Shown piece after piece: positions 46,501 to 58,660 of a DNA stretch of 64,000 nt. Under the pieces are notes generated by a model. It was not told the origin of the DNA. It ran no database searches and was given only the letters and a program-made list of their open reading frames with translations. Within the stretch, counting starts at the first letter, position 1. Every line of letters starts with the position of its first letter. The translations under genes were made by a program, and so were the position numbers. Source of the DNA: Coprinus comatus (taxonomy: Eukaryota; Basidiomycota; Agaricomycetes; Agaricales; Agaricaceae); the NCBI GenBank assembly GCA_034638255.1, contig JAWPGT010000078.1, forward strand, positions 1 through 64,000, read 5' to 3'.

Positions 46501-49066
46501 CCAAGAATTCTTCGAATACTTTATAAGCATCCAATTTCTGTCTCAAGAATCTAATCCAGGTCATGCTGGAAAAGTCGTCTAAAAATGTTATGATCCATTT
46601 AGCACGATGGTAAGATAATGTGGGAAATTCAAGAAGATCTGAGTGGATCAACTTGAATGTCTCGGTAGCCTGGGACAATGATGGCGGATGAGCCTTTTCT
46701 TGCAGCTTGCCACAAGTGCAACCATCACATGTCCTTGACTGGCTTGGAATTTTAAACTCGGGGAAATTTACCATGTGTTCCTTAAACTTCCAGAGCACTT
46801 GCTTCGACGGATGTCCAAGTCGATTATGCCAGAGATCATAAATTGACATAGCTCTGGGTAAGGTCAATGACTTCATCTCGTCATCTAACACGATTCTGGA
46901 ATGAACCATGTGGATGCCATTGCCTTTTACCCTCTGTAAAGCCTCTATGTAGAGGGAGCCATCGGGCCGTAGGATCCGTGTGCCTGATAGGGAACCCTCT
47001 GAAGTCATGCCGGCCATGTAAAAAGGTCCGGGTGACATGAGATGTCTGTTTAATCCCTGGATGTAGAATACTGGGTATAGTGAAGTGATAGTTTGCATAC
47101 CATTCACCATATGCTGGATGATTACTCGGCCTTTTCCTCGGATGGTTGTCTGACTGTTGGCAGTTTGGACAGCTCTGTAATCTCCCATCTCAATGTCGAC
47201 GAAGTCGCTTAAAGTCCCAGAGAAGTGGTAACTAGCGCCAGAGTCGAGCATCCAGATTGCAATACCTGATTCGTACATTGGGTGATCCTTGCAATTGCTG
47301 CAATTACAATTCATTTCCTTATAATAGACATCATCTTCATATTCCTTGAGCGAAATGAGACCATTAAGGTACTTCAAGGGAATACTAATCGGAACATCAT
47401 AATGTGAGGTGAGATTCATGGCAGAAAATGTACAAACAGCGTCTACAGGAGGAGGATTACATAAGCGGGAACCAATAGTTCGACTCGACAGTCCTGATAG
47501 TTCATCAACAGCCCTCTGCCCTAAAAGCAAGATGCGGGAGAACCCAGAGCAGAGGAGTTTTCTGGATTGCTCCAGAAGACTTGGGCTTCTGCATCCAAGC
47601 TGAATGTTCTCAACATTAGAAGATGATGAATTAGAAACGATTGGTTCTACGTACTTGTACTCTCCATCATCAGTACCATAATCGGAAGGAGACGACATCA
47701 TTTGATCATACTGTTCATCAAGAACAGCAGCAGACTCCACTGCAGACACCTGGTCATGGGGAGGACGCATATGAATTTCATCATCATTGTTGATCGACAC
47801 TACTGAATGCAGGGGACTGGGCTCACAGGCAACTGGTTGAGTAAAAATGATGCCATCGATAGCAGGCATGGCAGGGGGAGGTGTTGGCTCCATACCAAGA
47901 CGCCGTTCATAGGCCTTCATGACCTGGGCCTTAGTCCTTTGCAAATGAGTATGTCCCACGAGTTGGTTAGGAATAACCGTAGGAGCTTTATGCTCAACTA
48001 CTTTCTCAGGAGTTGATTCGCAGATTTCCTCAATATAAGCACATGTTGATTTTGAATTGGTATTGACAGTAGCTGCAGTAGAAGCAAAGTTGTTGAGGAG
48101 GACCACATTCGAAGCCAAAGCTTGACCACTATTGTCTGAAACATCCGCAGCTTTAGCATTCTTATTTCCACCACGTTTTCCCCTAGACCACTTCTTCTTT
48201 TTGTCCTCACCGGTTCCACCCTGCTGGGTGTTGCCAGAACCCGATCCAGATCCAGATTGTTGTTGTTGTTGCTGCTGCTGCTGCCCTTGTGGGCGCTGCT
48301 GTTGATTCTGGTTCTGATTAGGTTGGTGTTGTTTAGGGCCTTTGAAACCCTTAACACCCTGGGAATGAAGAGTGTTGGCCTGACCACAAGAGTCAAGCCA
48401 TGCGGACTGGATAGCTTCTGCGACAATTTGTACTGTGAGATTAGAAAACTCAGAACTTCCATATCTCACTAGGAGGGAAGCTCGAGTCGCATTCCATTAA
48501 TTGGGAATACGAGTCAACAGCATTAATGCGCGAAGGAGATTGGGTACTCGGATGGGAGGATTAGCATTCTCGAGACGAGTGAAGTATGATGTAAATTGTG
48601 TGATCTCGGTTGCAGGATCTGCTGTGCCGGATAACCTAAAACCGTCCGCCTTCGCCCATATTTCGAATGCAGTTCCAGTGTTAAAGGTGCCATAAGTATT
48701 GCAAAGATGTTCCCATAGAGTGAAAGAATATGTGCATCCATGAGACAGCATTTCATCGCTAATCTTTGAATTAACCATGCCTAATGCGTAAGCTTCGGCA
48801 TTATTAAATCTAGATTGCTCTTCATCAGTGGTAATCCACTGAGTGCCCGTAGACGCTGCTACTGCTGGAGTATTATCCATGGCAGCTCTACCAGGAATAG
48901 TATATTCCTGAGCAATCGTCTTTGGTCCTTGAGCTTGGATGATTATCTGACCCAAAGAATATCCTTCTTGAATGATCATGTTAGCGCAATTAAGCAGCTT
49001 CATAGACCACATCGGATAATCTGCAGATCCTTTCAAGACAGGGAGTGATGGAATGAGGGTGGCCAT
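43520..49066 (-). pseudogene. Copia 2 gag-pol polyprotein, two nonsense codons
   Basis: One frame of 1,849 codons from ATG 49066 (MATLIPS) to 43520. It contains Gag, a Q-rich segment near 48240-48300, protease (MLDSGASYHFSG), integrase (HNRLGHPSK..CDGCTCGK, TDNGGEYMSD), RT (YVDDVLFMGN) and RNase H (STEAEYMALSDS, ICGDNMGSVFIA). Only TAA at 48499-48497 (copia 1 has CAA) and TGA at 45931-45929 break it. It is the closest relative of copia 1 here. With near-identical LTRs it looks recently inserted, yet this copy cannot make a full polyprotein without readthrough. Confidence 0.94.
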
Positions 49067-49355
49067 GATAAGTGTTGATTGGTAGTGATCTACAATATAA
49101 CACGAATCAGCCTCATATTGTAAGTCGCATTTACGTGTGCCAGCAACAGTTCTATGAGCTTTCCGCCTAACCGAGTATGGTAGGTTGGAGCAAGCGGAAC
49201 ACCACATAGGGAGAGACGAAATCTCTGAGGACCCATACAGGGACTCAGTCTCTCTAGGTAAGGTTTGCTTTTCCCTATGCCTTCGATGTGGAGCGGCATT
49301 AACCACCAATGTAGGTTGGTTGCTCTCAAACACAGGGAAGTCATACTGGCTAAGC

Positions 49356-49368
49356 GGGGCCCATAACC
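49356..49368 (-). promoter_or_regulatory. Copia 2 primer-binding site
   Basis: On the minus strand GGTTATGGGCCCC follows the 5' LTR, identical to copia 1. It is complementary to the initiator tRNA-Met anticodon arm. Confidence 0.75.
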
Positions 49369-49740
49369 TGTTGAAGCGAGCACGAATACAAGACATTGGA
49401 AATATCAATAAGTATATGCACGAAGTGGTAGTGTATGTTGTAGTGTGCTTGTGAGAGCAAGTAGAAGAGATAGTTAGAGAACTAAAGAAAGTACAAAGGA
49501 GAATGTAGAGTATTTATACTATAATGCGATGGTCTGTGCTACAACTAAAAGGAGTCAGGTGCCTACTACGTGTCAGGTAATTATACATGAAACAAGGAGT
49601 CAAATAGGGGTTGAAACACATAGTTGAAACGCTAACTACAACCAATAAGAGCTGCCATATAATGCTGCGAATGATGAAGTGAAACGAAAAACAAATGAAA
49701 AAGTCACATGACTATCTAATAATAGTCCACATTTTCAACA
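49369..49740 (-). repeat. Copia 2 5' LTR (372 bp)
   Basis: The pair of 43103-43474; the visible difference is GCGAGCGCG versus GCGAGCACG near the U5 end. On the element strand the TATA-like word lies in the TATAGTATAAATAC stretch. Confidence 0.95.
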
Positions 49741-50397
49741 ATTGGATTGTCATGCCCTGACTACCAATGCCGATTCTGCAACACCATGGGACATTATTCC
49801 TGGACTTGCAAGAATCGACCCACATCCCCAGTCATTGTCTCTCGACTCAACACTCCTGAGCCACTGGAACCAGCCACTCCCATCACACTCACCAGAGCAC
49901 AAGATCAAATCACTCCGGAAATCTTTGGTACTCAGAAGGCTCATGGTTTGCAATTCCATTGTGTTGGGCATACATCATCCCTCCTCACTCCTCTTCCTCG
50001 ATGTCTTGATGAGAACTGAAACCCCGAATTCACCACCACATATCTGTTGACCACTCATCCCACTTCGGATCGAATTCTGGCTCGCTGAACTCTCGCCCCT
50101 CTCACCAACGAATGTCCCTTTCCTGCCAACCTGGAGAATGATGGAAACTATCGAGGAGATACCACACCATGGGTCAACCCCAGAATGCCACCAAACAGAG
50201 TCACCTATCGAGATGAGCAAGATAACCGCTGAGTAGATGAAATCCGCCACCCCTCTTCCTTCTTACACCGCATCTCGCATACACCACCTCTTTGGGAAGT
50301 TCCTACCTCAGCAATACGTCACCCTCTCCCTGCCAGACCACCCACTCCATTGCCCGCTTACCAATCTCGACCCTCTCGCTATGACAGACATGTCTAA
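49741..50397 (+). pseudogene. ORF3 of element C, second part
   Basis: It resumes at the knuckle (SCPDYQCRFCNTMGHY) and ends at TAA 50395-50397 (RYDRHV). In-frame TGA occur at 50017-50019, 50086-50088 and 50230-50232; A has CGA at each. B shares the last one. Confidence 0.85.
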
Positions 50398-50503
50398 ACA
50401 TGGACTTATTTTTCTTAAGTACTTTTTCTTTTATTTTTTGTCTGGACTATTACCTTGAACTATTATTTATGAACTATGGACTAGTTCTCTAGAAAGGGGA
50501 TAA

Positions 50504-51384
50504 TGTTACGGTTTCATATTTATCACGACTAATCATTAGAACTAATGATGGACGATAGTGTACTTTCTCTTCATCTGTTTTACATAGCCTTGGACTTGTG
50601 TTTCATATAGCCTCAGACTAGTACTTTCTACGGACTTCCACTTGTCGTTTCACTTACTGTTTCAGCGGAAGATAGTTTCACTCTCCTGTCTGTCAGGAAT
50701 GCTCTAGACAGTCCCCAAGGTCAGTACTTATTGTTGGTTGAGGTTAGAAGAGTTGTGGTTGGATATTCTCTTTGGAGTTCTGGACTTGTAGATTGTTTCC
50801 GCTTTCTGTGACATCACAATGTCACGTCACACGTTACTGAAGCGTCCTGCAGACACATGAAGACTCTCTAGTCTAATACAAGTGTCTGCAGGTGAGTAGT
50901 TAAGAAGTTATTGTATCTCTCTAGTCTAATACAAGTGTCTGCAGTGTTTGTGTTCTATCTCAGTCATTTCTTATCGGTTTCCTTCCATTCCTTCGTCATC
51001 GTGCTCGTCTCGTCGTCCTCTACGATCCTGCGTTTACACTGTCTCACATGTATCAAGCATAGCCTACAACCTGTACTCATAGTTGTATAAATACATGGAC
51101 AGCGACAGAGATTAAGCTTAGCTTAGTACTCGTTGCCTATCTGTTCTACTTGCTATCATCGCTCTGCCTCTGCCTTGTTAGCCCTAGAACTCGGAGTTAG
51201 CTCTAACTCTTGCATGAACGGCTCACTAGTAAGGAACACCTGTGATCTACAGTCTGAGTACTGTGGAGGTCATCCCCTGAAAGTAGTCTCAGTCTGAGTA
51301 GACATTCTCCTCCTATGAGCATCTTGAAGAGATCCATTGTAGCATCGTCTATACCGAAATGGAGGTATAGGCAAGATTATAACA
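50504..51384 (+). repeat. Element C 3' LTR, split by a solo LTR
   Basis: TGTTACGG (50504) to TTATAACA (51384). Without the insert and one CTGTC it is 528 bp, the same length as B's LTR. Its outer end borders the DUF6535-type exon. Confidence 0.92.
50691..51038. repeat. Solo LTR (348 bp) inside C's LTR, TSD CTGTC
   Basis: TGTCAGGAATG...GCGTTTACA is flanked by CTGTC at 50686-50690 and 51039-51043. Inside, CTCTCTAGTCTAATACAAGTGTCTGCAG occurs twice (about 50866-50892 and 50917-50943). Its family is not represented elsewhere in the window. Confidence 0.88.
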
Positions 51385-52440
51385 GATTTTCCTCCAAGGA
51401 AGAGAAACTGGTAGGTGGGGAGGACTGTGGTACAGACAATAAATCCACCAGATAGAGCAACAAGGAACGTCACTGGAATAGAGGCAAGTGACTTTGATTC
51501 CCATTGCAAGACCATGAACCCAACGAAGAAGAGACCAAGCACAATCAGTAGGAAGAGTGGTAGCATATTGAGGATGATTAAGACACCCCAGGTCTGGAGA
51601 CTCTCATGGCATTGATGTTGCAACAGTAGGTCATCTTTGTTTGATACACCTGTGATGTTCCTACCAAACTCCTGTAGCCACTGTAGGCACAGAATCCCTC
51701 CCAGAACCGCAACAAGACTGAGTGCAAGGCTGACAGAGTACAGCACATTGATATGCTGGTGATAAATGGAAGGTATTGTTGTTGGGTTGAGATTGATAGA
51801 GAGATTTGCTTGTGGGTTTGATTGATTGATTAGTTGTAGGACGATTGTTTGAAGTAAAAGCACTGTCATCTCTGAGGGATCTCCCTGTATCGTCTTGGCG
51901 GCTTCTATGGTAAAAGCTGTGACAATTGCGGAAAAGAGACCAGCCTTTAAAAGACTATCAGACATGTGTTTTACAATATAGGACTACATACAAAGATTAG
52001 AAGATTGTGTAACTCTTCCTTCCAAATGTCATACGTCTCCTTTGTTAGTTGTTTGGCTTTTTTGTTTAAATATTCCCATCGTTTTGCGTCTGCTTCTTCA
52101 TCAATAACCTTCAAGTTCTAAGTGCATGTACATCTTAGTATGCCATTATATTGTCCTATAGACTATAGAAATACATACTGGGTCTATTCCTTCAAACGCT
52201 GCAAATGCATTCCTTGTGTCAGCAATCCTTGATAGTAAGATTGTGAATATAAAAAAACTGATTTTGTCAGTATGTTGGCCTCAAATGGGATAAATCACTA
52301 CACACCCTACGATGGCGAGGCATAATAGAGAGATTGGCAATGTGATCTTCAGGATTGAATGTTGTACGAGATTTAGAAGGTCATGGAATCGGTAAAAGTA
52401 GTAGTATTTGATGAGGACAAAGCCAGTGTGCATCGCCCTT
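51385..52440 (-). pseudogene. DUF6535-type membrane protein gene, 5' part, cut by element C
   Basis: On the minus strand an exon at 52119-51992 (DEEADAKRWEYLNKKAK, ending LLIF) joins an exon from 51944 (AGLFSAIVTAFTIEAAKTIQ) across a 47-bp GT..AG intron. The second exon runs with several hydrophobic segments (VLYSVSLALSLVAVLGGILC, LIILNMLPLFLLIVLGLFFV) to the LTR border at 51385. This is the typical start of basidiomycete DUF6535 proteins, whose function is unknown. Further upstream, 52440-52180 has two more exon-like hydrophobic pieces (FVLIKYYYFYRFHDLL and FIFTILLSRIADTRNAF) that may belong to the same gene or a neighbour. The 3' part is missing here. Confidence 0.75.
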
Positions 52441-54591
52441 GTCTAAAAATACCCATTCAAATTTATAGAATTTATTTCAGTAATATTCGATTCTAAGGGA
52501 ACATACATAATGAACACATTGAGCACCCAAATTCAACATGTTAATCATCTAGTTTTTCTTCATACTATTACCCTCCACAAACCCACTTTTGCTAGACGAG
52601 AGAGGATTTTATCTCTTGAGAGTTGGGAAAAAATCACAACGGTAGTAAAGGGTGGGATATATAGAGGATATATAGTTGTAATTTGAATATTTGGTTGAGT
52701 ACTGACTTTAAGTAGTTTGTGAGCCCCAGCATGTTAAGGATTGGCGTACGATCCATTAAACATCCAACCCCAAACTTCCATAGTCATTCGTTTCCTTAAA
52801 GAATTTGCACATGAACAAAGACAATGTTTTTCAACATATGATGGATATTGTATACGTTTACGATAGGGAGAGAGAAGCTGAGAACCAAAATACTGAGTCT
52901 TTTCAGACCAGCGCTGCCATCTGTTCATTAGAACCCCAGAGAGATACTCAAGTCAAAGTCCAAAGAGTGCGCATATTCTTCTGAATGTCCTAAATACATG
53001 GCCATTCTTCCGTACGATACAACAAAGAAAACCGAACTCATGGAGATCGTGGTTGTGGAAAGAGTCAGAGAACAAGGCCACATGTATAGTATATACACCG
53101 CATTAAAGTCATCCACCATCAAGGCCTGGACAGACTACAAGTCTTCATCGTACGTCAATCACCATTGTGGTACGACAGGATACAGGAAATGTAGTAGAGG
53201 TAGAGAGTGAAAGGGTATTCTGGTATTGCGTTAAGAATGTGCGCTAGACCTTCTTCACCTCACTGTATTCATGCACGACCAGAGTGACTGCATATATGGC
53301 CGGTTTAAGTGAGAGACGCTCTGGTTTATAACAGATATGGGAATGAGGAAAAGAACGCCAAAACTGCTTTACACTTCTAGTTTTGCATACTATGCTTGGA
53401 AAGATATATCCTGAGCTTGGAGACCAAGCCCCAAGAATGTGTGGGAACGTTCATACAACAATGGTGAACCTGTAGAGAGACGGACAGGCTGGTATCCAAG
53501 AATTAAGGGAAAGACTAGGAACAGATATCCAGAGCAAATTGAGGGAAGCAGAGAGACGGTCGTCGTTGGTCAACTTGTACAACGCGATTGGTTGATGAAC
53601 ATCTTTGAAGTTTTGTGTGTATCCTGATCTTGAAATTGTGAGTTGAACATGCTCTTCTACATCAGATATTATCGTGTTCAGAGTTTTGGAAGAAAGAGTG
53701 TATGAAGGTTGGGTGTTCTATGCCATGTCAACAGGCCAACAATTGGGATATGGTAGATGTAGTTGATAGAAAGCGCCAATGTGTAGGGGAGGGATTCTGG
53801 AATGTCATGGAGAGTGTCCAAGTTGATGAGAGAAAACTGATCGTAATCGAAGACATGCTCGAGCTGAAGCTCTAAAGCAGAAGCCTTCAGAGGACCATGC
53901 GTATAATCGATCGCCGAGTTAATCGTGCCATGAACAAAATATGCTGAATGAAACACTGTCACAATATTGGTGGCGAGAACCAAATGAAGACGAGTGATGT
54001 TATGTCCGAGTACACAGAAGTGACCTGAGATACTTGAGAGGGTATGACTCCCGAGTTTTCCGAAGATCATTTGAAGCTGAGTTGAAGGGACGGGGCTTGA
54101 GATTGGTAGAATGTACTGTGTGGGAAGAGTTGAGTTCGCTGTGATGATGATGATGTCACCATTTCATATATCTGTGTTCTCTAAAATTCGACCAAAAGTT
54201 GTAACTACCCGTTCATACATGGTGGCTATGGATCTCGAGAAAGATACGCCCATGCGCTAGATAATTCCAAATTGAAAGGCTGTTCTCCACGCTTGAATAA
54301 ATGTTAACGTTCCTTATCTGATGGAATTATTACACTGCAGTCAAGATCACTCTTTTTTGCCTTAATGTGGAAACGTGCAGCCAACATCGATAGTGTGATT
54401 GGCAGTGGTCCAGTCGTTAGTCCTATCACCAAAATGCAAAGTAAACGATGACGAAAATATATTACATACATTAATATTACAATTAACCTTCTTTTTTTCC
54501 TTATCTGATGCAGAACACACTACCTTCGTTTGCCAAATACTCGTTATCATCCGAACCTCGGCGATTATTTATGAGCCACTTCCCCTGATAA
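52441..54591. other. Degenerate host sequence, no confident gene
   Basis: No complete gene recognised. A minus-strand frame at 53678-54070 (130 codons, ISGHFCVLGHNITRLHLVLA) and hydrophobic pieces near 52930-53120 suggest a decayed membrane or secreted protein gene. The stretch 53430-53600 (GTGTGGGAACGTTC, AGAGACGGACAGGCTGG) recurs in diverged form at about 57055-57160 and 59785-59920, so this is part of a repeated local family. Confidence 0.4.
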
Positions 54592-56285
54592 TTAGTGCAA
54601 TAAAGCCCAACTCTCCAGTCTCTCCTTCATCGTAGCCATTCCAATCAACTCGTTTGCTCCCATGTTGTGATTATTCTCCACAAATCCGTTACACGAACCT
54701 TGAGCGGACAAAGGTTCAGGTATGTCAGTAGTTGAAGTGTTCATGGGTACCTGGAGACTCTCGCGAATGTCATCCAAAGTTGATTCCATCGCTCGTAAAG
54801 TTTCCATAACTTGTTTCTCAAGTTCCTGGAGAGTATTAATACCAGGTCCAGAGGGACCAGATTGAACCTGCAGATCAACCTTTGACTCTGCGAATTGTAG
54901 TGCCTCCATGTCTCCCAATAAATGTTGTGAAGCAGAATTTTCAAGTTTGCCATTGTCATGAGGTATTTCGGCGCTCTCATTGGTAGGTTGTGCAACATTT
55001 ACATTCCCGAGACAGTCTTGAATCATCCTTGCTGAATGCAAGACAGGTGCTTTCCGAGTTCCTCGAGTAGTAGTAGGTCGAGGTCGATGACCTTGAGTAG
55101 TGTAAGTCGTGATAGTCGGAGTATTGTGTTGAAGGTTTCTACGAATACGTTTGGATGCTCTATGACGCCCGATGACTTCAATATCGGCTTCTGTGATTAA
55201 ATCGTCACTCCTGACTAAGATTTTTGAATTTGATGGGTCGCCGGAATGGATGGGATTTTGAGGAGTAGGTTGTTGATTTTCTTTATGAGAGTCGGATTCA
55301 CCATCATTGTCGTATTCTAATTCTAATTCATCTTCATCTTCAACTTCTTCGGATTTACCTTTTGAACGAGAATGAGAATTGTATCAAGAAGGAAATGTGA
55401 GTCTCACGGACTGAATAATATTCGTGTTGCTTTCATTCTTCGTCTTCCACTTCCACTTCCATTCCCATATACATTTCTATCAATATCCTGTCCTTTCCTC
55501 CTAGGTCTCTTCTTCGTCAAAGGTAAATTTGAATCTTTAGAGATCGGGATTGCCACCGCCGTAGGAGACCGTAGTCGCAATCCAACTCGCTCCAGCTGAA
55601 CCCTAAAATTCCAATGAATCCCAGCACCAGCGTGACTAACATGGATCCCACTTCCTCTTGGAGGAACAAGTTTCACAAGATAATCATACTCCTTTTCCTC
55701 CAATCCCAATTTCTCCATGACCACTCGCTTTCTGAAAGCTTTCGTACGTGAACAACTACGGTGTGTTACAACACATAATTGACATCGTATACTTTTACGA
55801 TCACACGCAACTCTATAACCTGGTTGGATTGTGCATGACTCGCAAATCTAGAAAAATACAAATAAAATAAAATTTAGTAGCAACGTCGCAAAAGAGTGTC
55901 GGGAAATCTCGCTTACATATTCCGGATCTCCTTTATTCAACCCCTTCAACCACGCCTTAGAACTCTTTTGAAACTTAGAATCCGTACGTCCAAAAGGATG
56001 TCTATACAGTTTAAAAAACTCCATCCAAATATCCGACACTGAAACTTGATTTCGAGTCTCACTGTCGTCAATGTCAAGTTGATACAGTGACTGGTCACTA
56101 CTTGCAGCTTTAGAGTCATCAACCATGGCTTCATGAACACTCGAATCAGCTGCAACTGGTGGATGAATAAAATCAAGGACAGATGGAGGAGGAAGAATAA
56201 GTGGTAGTGACATCCTATCCTCCCCATTGGTCGATTTATATTGATTCGTGGGAGTTGTAGTAGACAAGAGATAGGCCAGTTCCAT
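54592..56285 (-). CDS. Zn-cluster-like hypothetical gene, at least 3 exons
   Basis: Exon 1 (56285-55917) encodes an N-terminal part with SSDQSLYQLDIDDSETRNQV and a K/G-rich end. A 69-bp intron is followed by exon 2 (55847-about 55404) with C-x2-C-x9-C-x6-C-x2-C-x6-C (CESC...CDRKSIRCQLCVVTHRSC), close to fungal binuclear zinc clusters but with a longer first loop, and a basic tail (KKRPRRKGQD). A third open part (about 55370-54592) is acidic at first (EEVEDEDELELE), then RHRASKRIRR, and ends ESWALLH. The frame does not close cleanly across about 55404-55375, so an indel or a misplaced intron is possible. Function unknown; nuclear DNA binding is a guess. Confidence 0.55.
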
Positions 56286-58660
56286 GAATGACGAAGGCGA
56301 AGGAGAGGTTGATAAAATTGATTGAACGAGCCAGAGCTGAGGAACGTGATGGATACTGCAGAGAGAAAGAGAGAAAGAGAAAGAGAGGGAGAATGAGGTT
56401 GATTATATCAACTCATTTAGGACCGGGACTAGATCCTCAAGAGATCCTCAAACTCTCAAGGAGAAGAAAAGTAAACAAAGCAACCGTGACTGCGCAGCGG
56501 AGGAGTGTGCCACGTTTCAGTAGGATTAAACTTTCTTGGAATGATACCCGTTGAAACATTATTGACCACATGTTCTGAACAACCTAAATATCTGTTGACT
56601 CCTCTGTACATTGTGGCAAAGGAACAAGAGACTCACGGCCATGTTGTCTGCAGAAAAAGTCGTATGTATTAAGACTGAGAGATCAAGGATTTAGGACCAC
56701 AATTCCTCGTTAAAGCCAGATAGGCGACAGTCTAAGGTCGTCATCGTAGTTAGGTGTTTGTGGAGAAGAACGATAATCTCTTCGACAGTGACCAATCGAT
56801 CACTGATGATTATAGGCTGAGTAGAGGGTGAAAAGGTAAGCTGTTGTGTTGAGTAAACACGTTGACATGACATGACTCACACTCGTCCTTCCTAATCACA
56901 AGGTATCCATCCACAATCCACCAGAGATCTGAGTGACTCCATGACCAATCTAAGCCAAGCTCCGGTTGGAGACAGACACGGGAATGGTGAAGAGGGCGCC
57001 AAGGGTACATTTGAGCTTCTGACCTACGTCCTCTGAGCAGTATAAATCTGAAGACGCGTGTGGGAATTGTCCAAGGGAATGACTCCAAAAGTATGGTTCT
57101 GTAGGGAGACTGGCATGCTCATAACTAAGAGCTCAGGACGAAGATAGCAGCACAGGTCGACTGAAGTAGAGCGTAGCAGGGAGAGAGGACATCCTTGTAT
57201 GACGTGATAGTGAACAGTGACGTAATGCCACCAATCACCTCTATGATGAACAACTTCAACGAGACACAAAACTCGAATGAAGGCTTCAAATAGACTGAAA
57301 GTGCAGAAACGCACAGACCAGGTCCAATCACGTTGACCTATCTTGACTCCTTCAATGGCAAATTTCGCCACACTCAAGATCATTGCCCAAGCTCTCCTTC
57401 ATTCATTAAAATTCATTTCCATGATTTTGGTCATACTATACTTTTACTCCATCTGATTGCTGAACAAAATCTACATGTTCAGGTGTGTATGCTTGTTTGT
57501 ATGTTGTATTCCTTCGTCTCAGATGAATTAACATCGCAGAAACGTTAGACGGGACAACCAGAAGTGGATATATGTAGTTCAACGTTGAAATGAATATTGA
57601 CAACATCATCACCCTTCCACAACAACATACCTCTCGATCACAATCCCTTTCAACACCAGTTCTTTTTCCATGTGCTGTTCACATTATTGTCCCTTATCAG
57701 GAGGTTTAACTTGAGTCGAGTTATTACACACCATAAAACTGGGAAATAAGATGGAAGCTACAAGAATCGATGGAAATATGAACACATGTTATTATGGTGA
57801 GTTGTTTCTTGTCTCATTCAACTGTGTACCCCCAACCAACAATATTGCTTCGAATCCCTGGAGACCGTGCTTCTCATTGAACCTACGCTTTGCCAAGGTT
57901 ATATTGGTTTCTATCTTGTGAGTTTTTTCTCACCTTGTTCTATACCATAGATCATCTTCACGTACACTAATAACACTTTGCATCTATAGGAACCGCTTAA
58001 ACTCGTGCAAAGATTACGACTAAGTACATTCTTGATTCTACAACGGAAAATGGATGATGAAGAGATTTGGGTTTATCTTTTGTATGTTCCATTTTGTGCC
58101 ATTGTATCACACAGATCGTTGTCCGTCTTTTTCGATGTGATACTAGAATTGTAAAGACTGATAAATGATAATATTGCGTCAATAGAGAAGTCCGAAGCTG
58201 GTCTATATGTATGCTTGAAAACGAGGTGAGTTTACGTTTTTGTCATTTCTTGTTTCCTTTTTCCTCGTTTACATATTCCATTTCCTGAAACGCATATCCA
58301 TTCTGACCTCATTTTAAAGTAATTCATTTCAATACCCCCAATCTTTCATCGAGTGAATTAAGTATCACAAACTCGATAACCATAACGAGCTAGCCAGCTT
58401 CGCTCTGTCATGACTCTTGGAATCTGCTTCGATAGATTTTCTATGATTAAGTAGGGTTTAGAACTAATGGGTGTAGCGGAGTTATTTTTGACAGAATTAA
58501 GGTTCAAATGGAATCCTTGAGATGATGTCCAATTTCCTAACGAGTTTTGTTTCGGTTGGTTGACGCAGCTCGGACGGATATTTCTTTCCGTAGTTCTAAT
58601 AGAATATGAGGTATGTGTCACTAGAGGTTATAATCTTGCGACGTACCACAGGTCCTGTAT
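54990..58660. repeat. Segmental duplication, copy 1
   Basis: It matches 60100-62650 in the same order and orientation: the Zn-cluster gene, a GGCTGAACAAAATC-type block (57440-57490 with 61660-61695), an ACATGTTATTATGGTGAGTTGTTTC block (57780 with 62020), and ATGTATGCTTGAAAACGAGGTGAGTT (58206 with 62490). The offset falls from about 5.0 to 4.3 kb, so copy 2 has lost sequence. Between 56560 and 58660 I see only weak exon-like scraps, for example minus 57383-57024. Confidence 0.7.

Larger units (their letters stand above)
43103..49740 (-). mobile_element. Ty1/copia retrotransposon 2, complete and young, TSD ATTGG
   Basis: Two 372-bp LTRs (43103-43474 and 49369-49740) differ, as far as I can see, at one base. 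ATTGG flanks it at 43098-43102 and 49741-49745. It lies reversed inside ORF3 of element C. PBS 49368-49356 and polypurine tract 43485-43475 are intact. Confidence 0.96.
37849..51384 (+). mobile_element. Gypsy element C (family A), 5'-truncated, host of copia 2
   Basis: It runs from the gag zinc-knuckle tail (37849) through pol, ORF3 and a 3' LTR (50504-51384, itself interrupted). Copia 3 replaces its 5' half. Copia 2 splits ORF3 at 43102/49741 with a 5-bp duplication. Many differences from A are CG>TG or CG>CA. Confidence 0.92.

Noticed and set aside
175..50397. Reassigned UGA codon (alternative genetic code) as explanation for the many in-frame TGA
   Set aside because: Natural ends of pol in A and of copia 3 and the Plavaka-style genes use ordinary stops including TGA, and intact sister copies have CGA at the same places, so mutation explains it.
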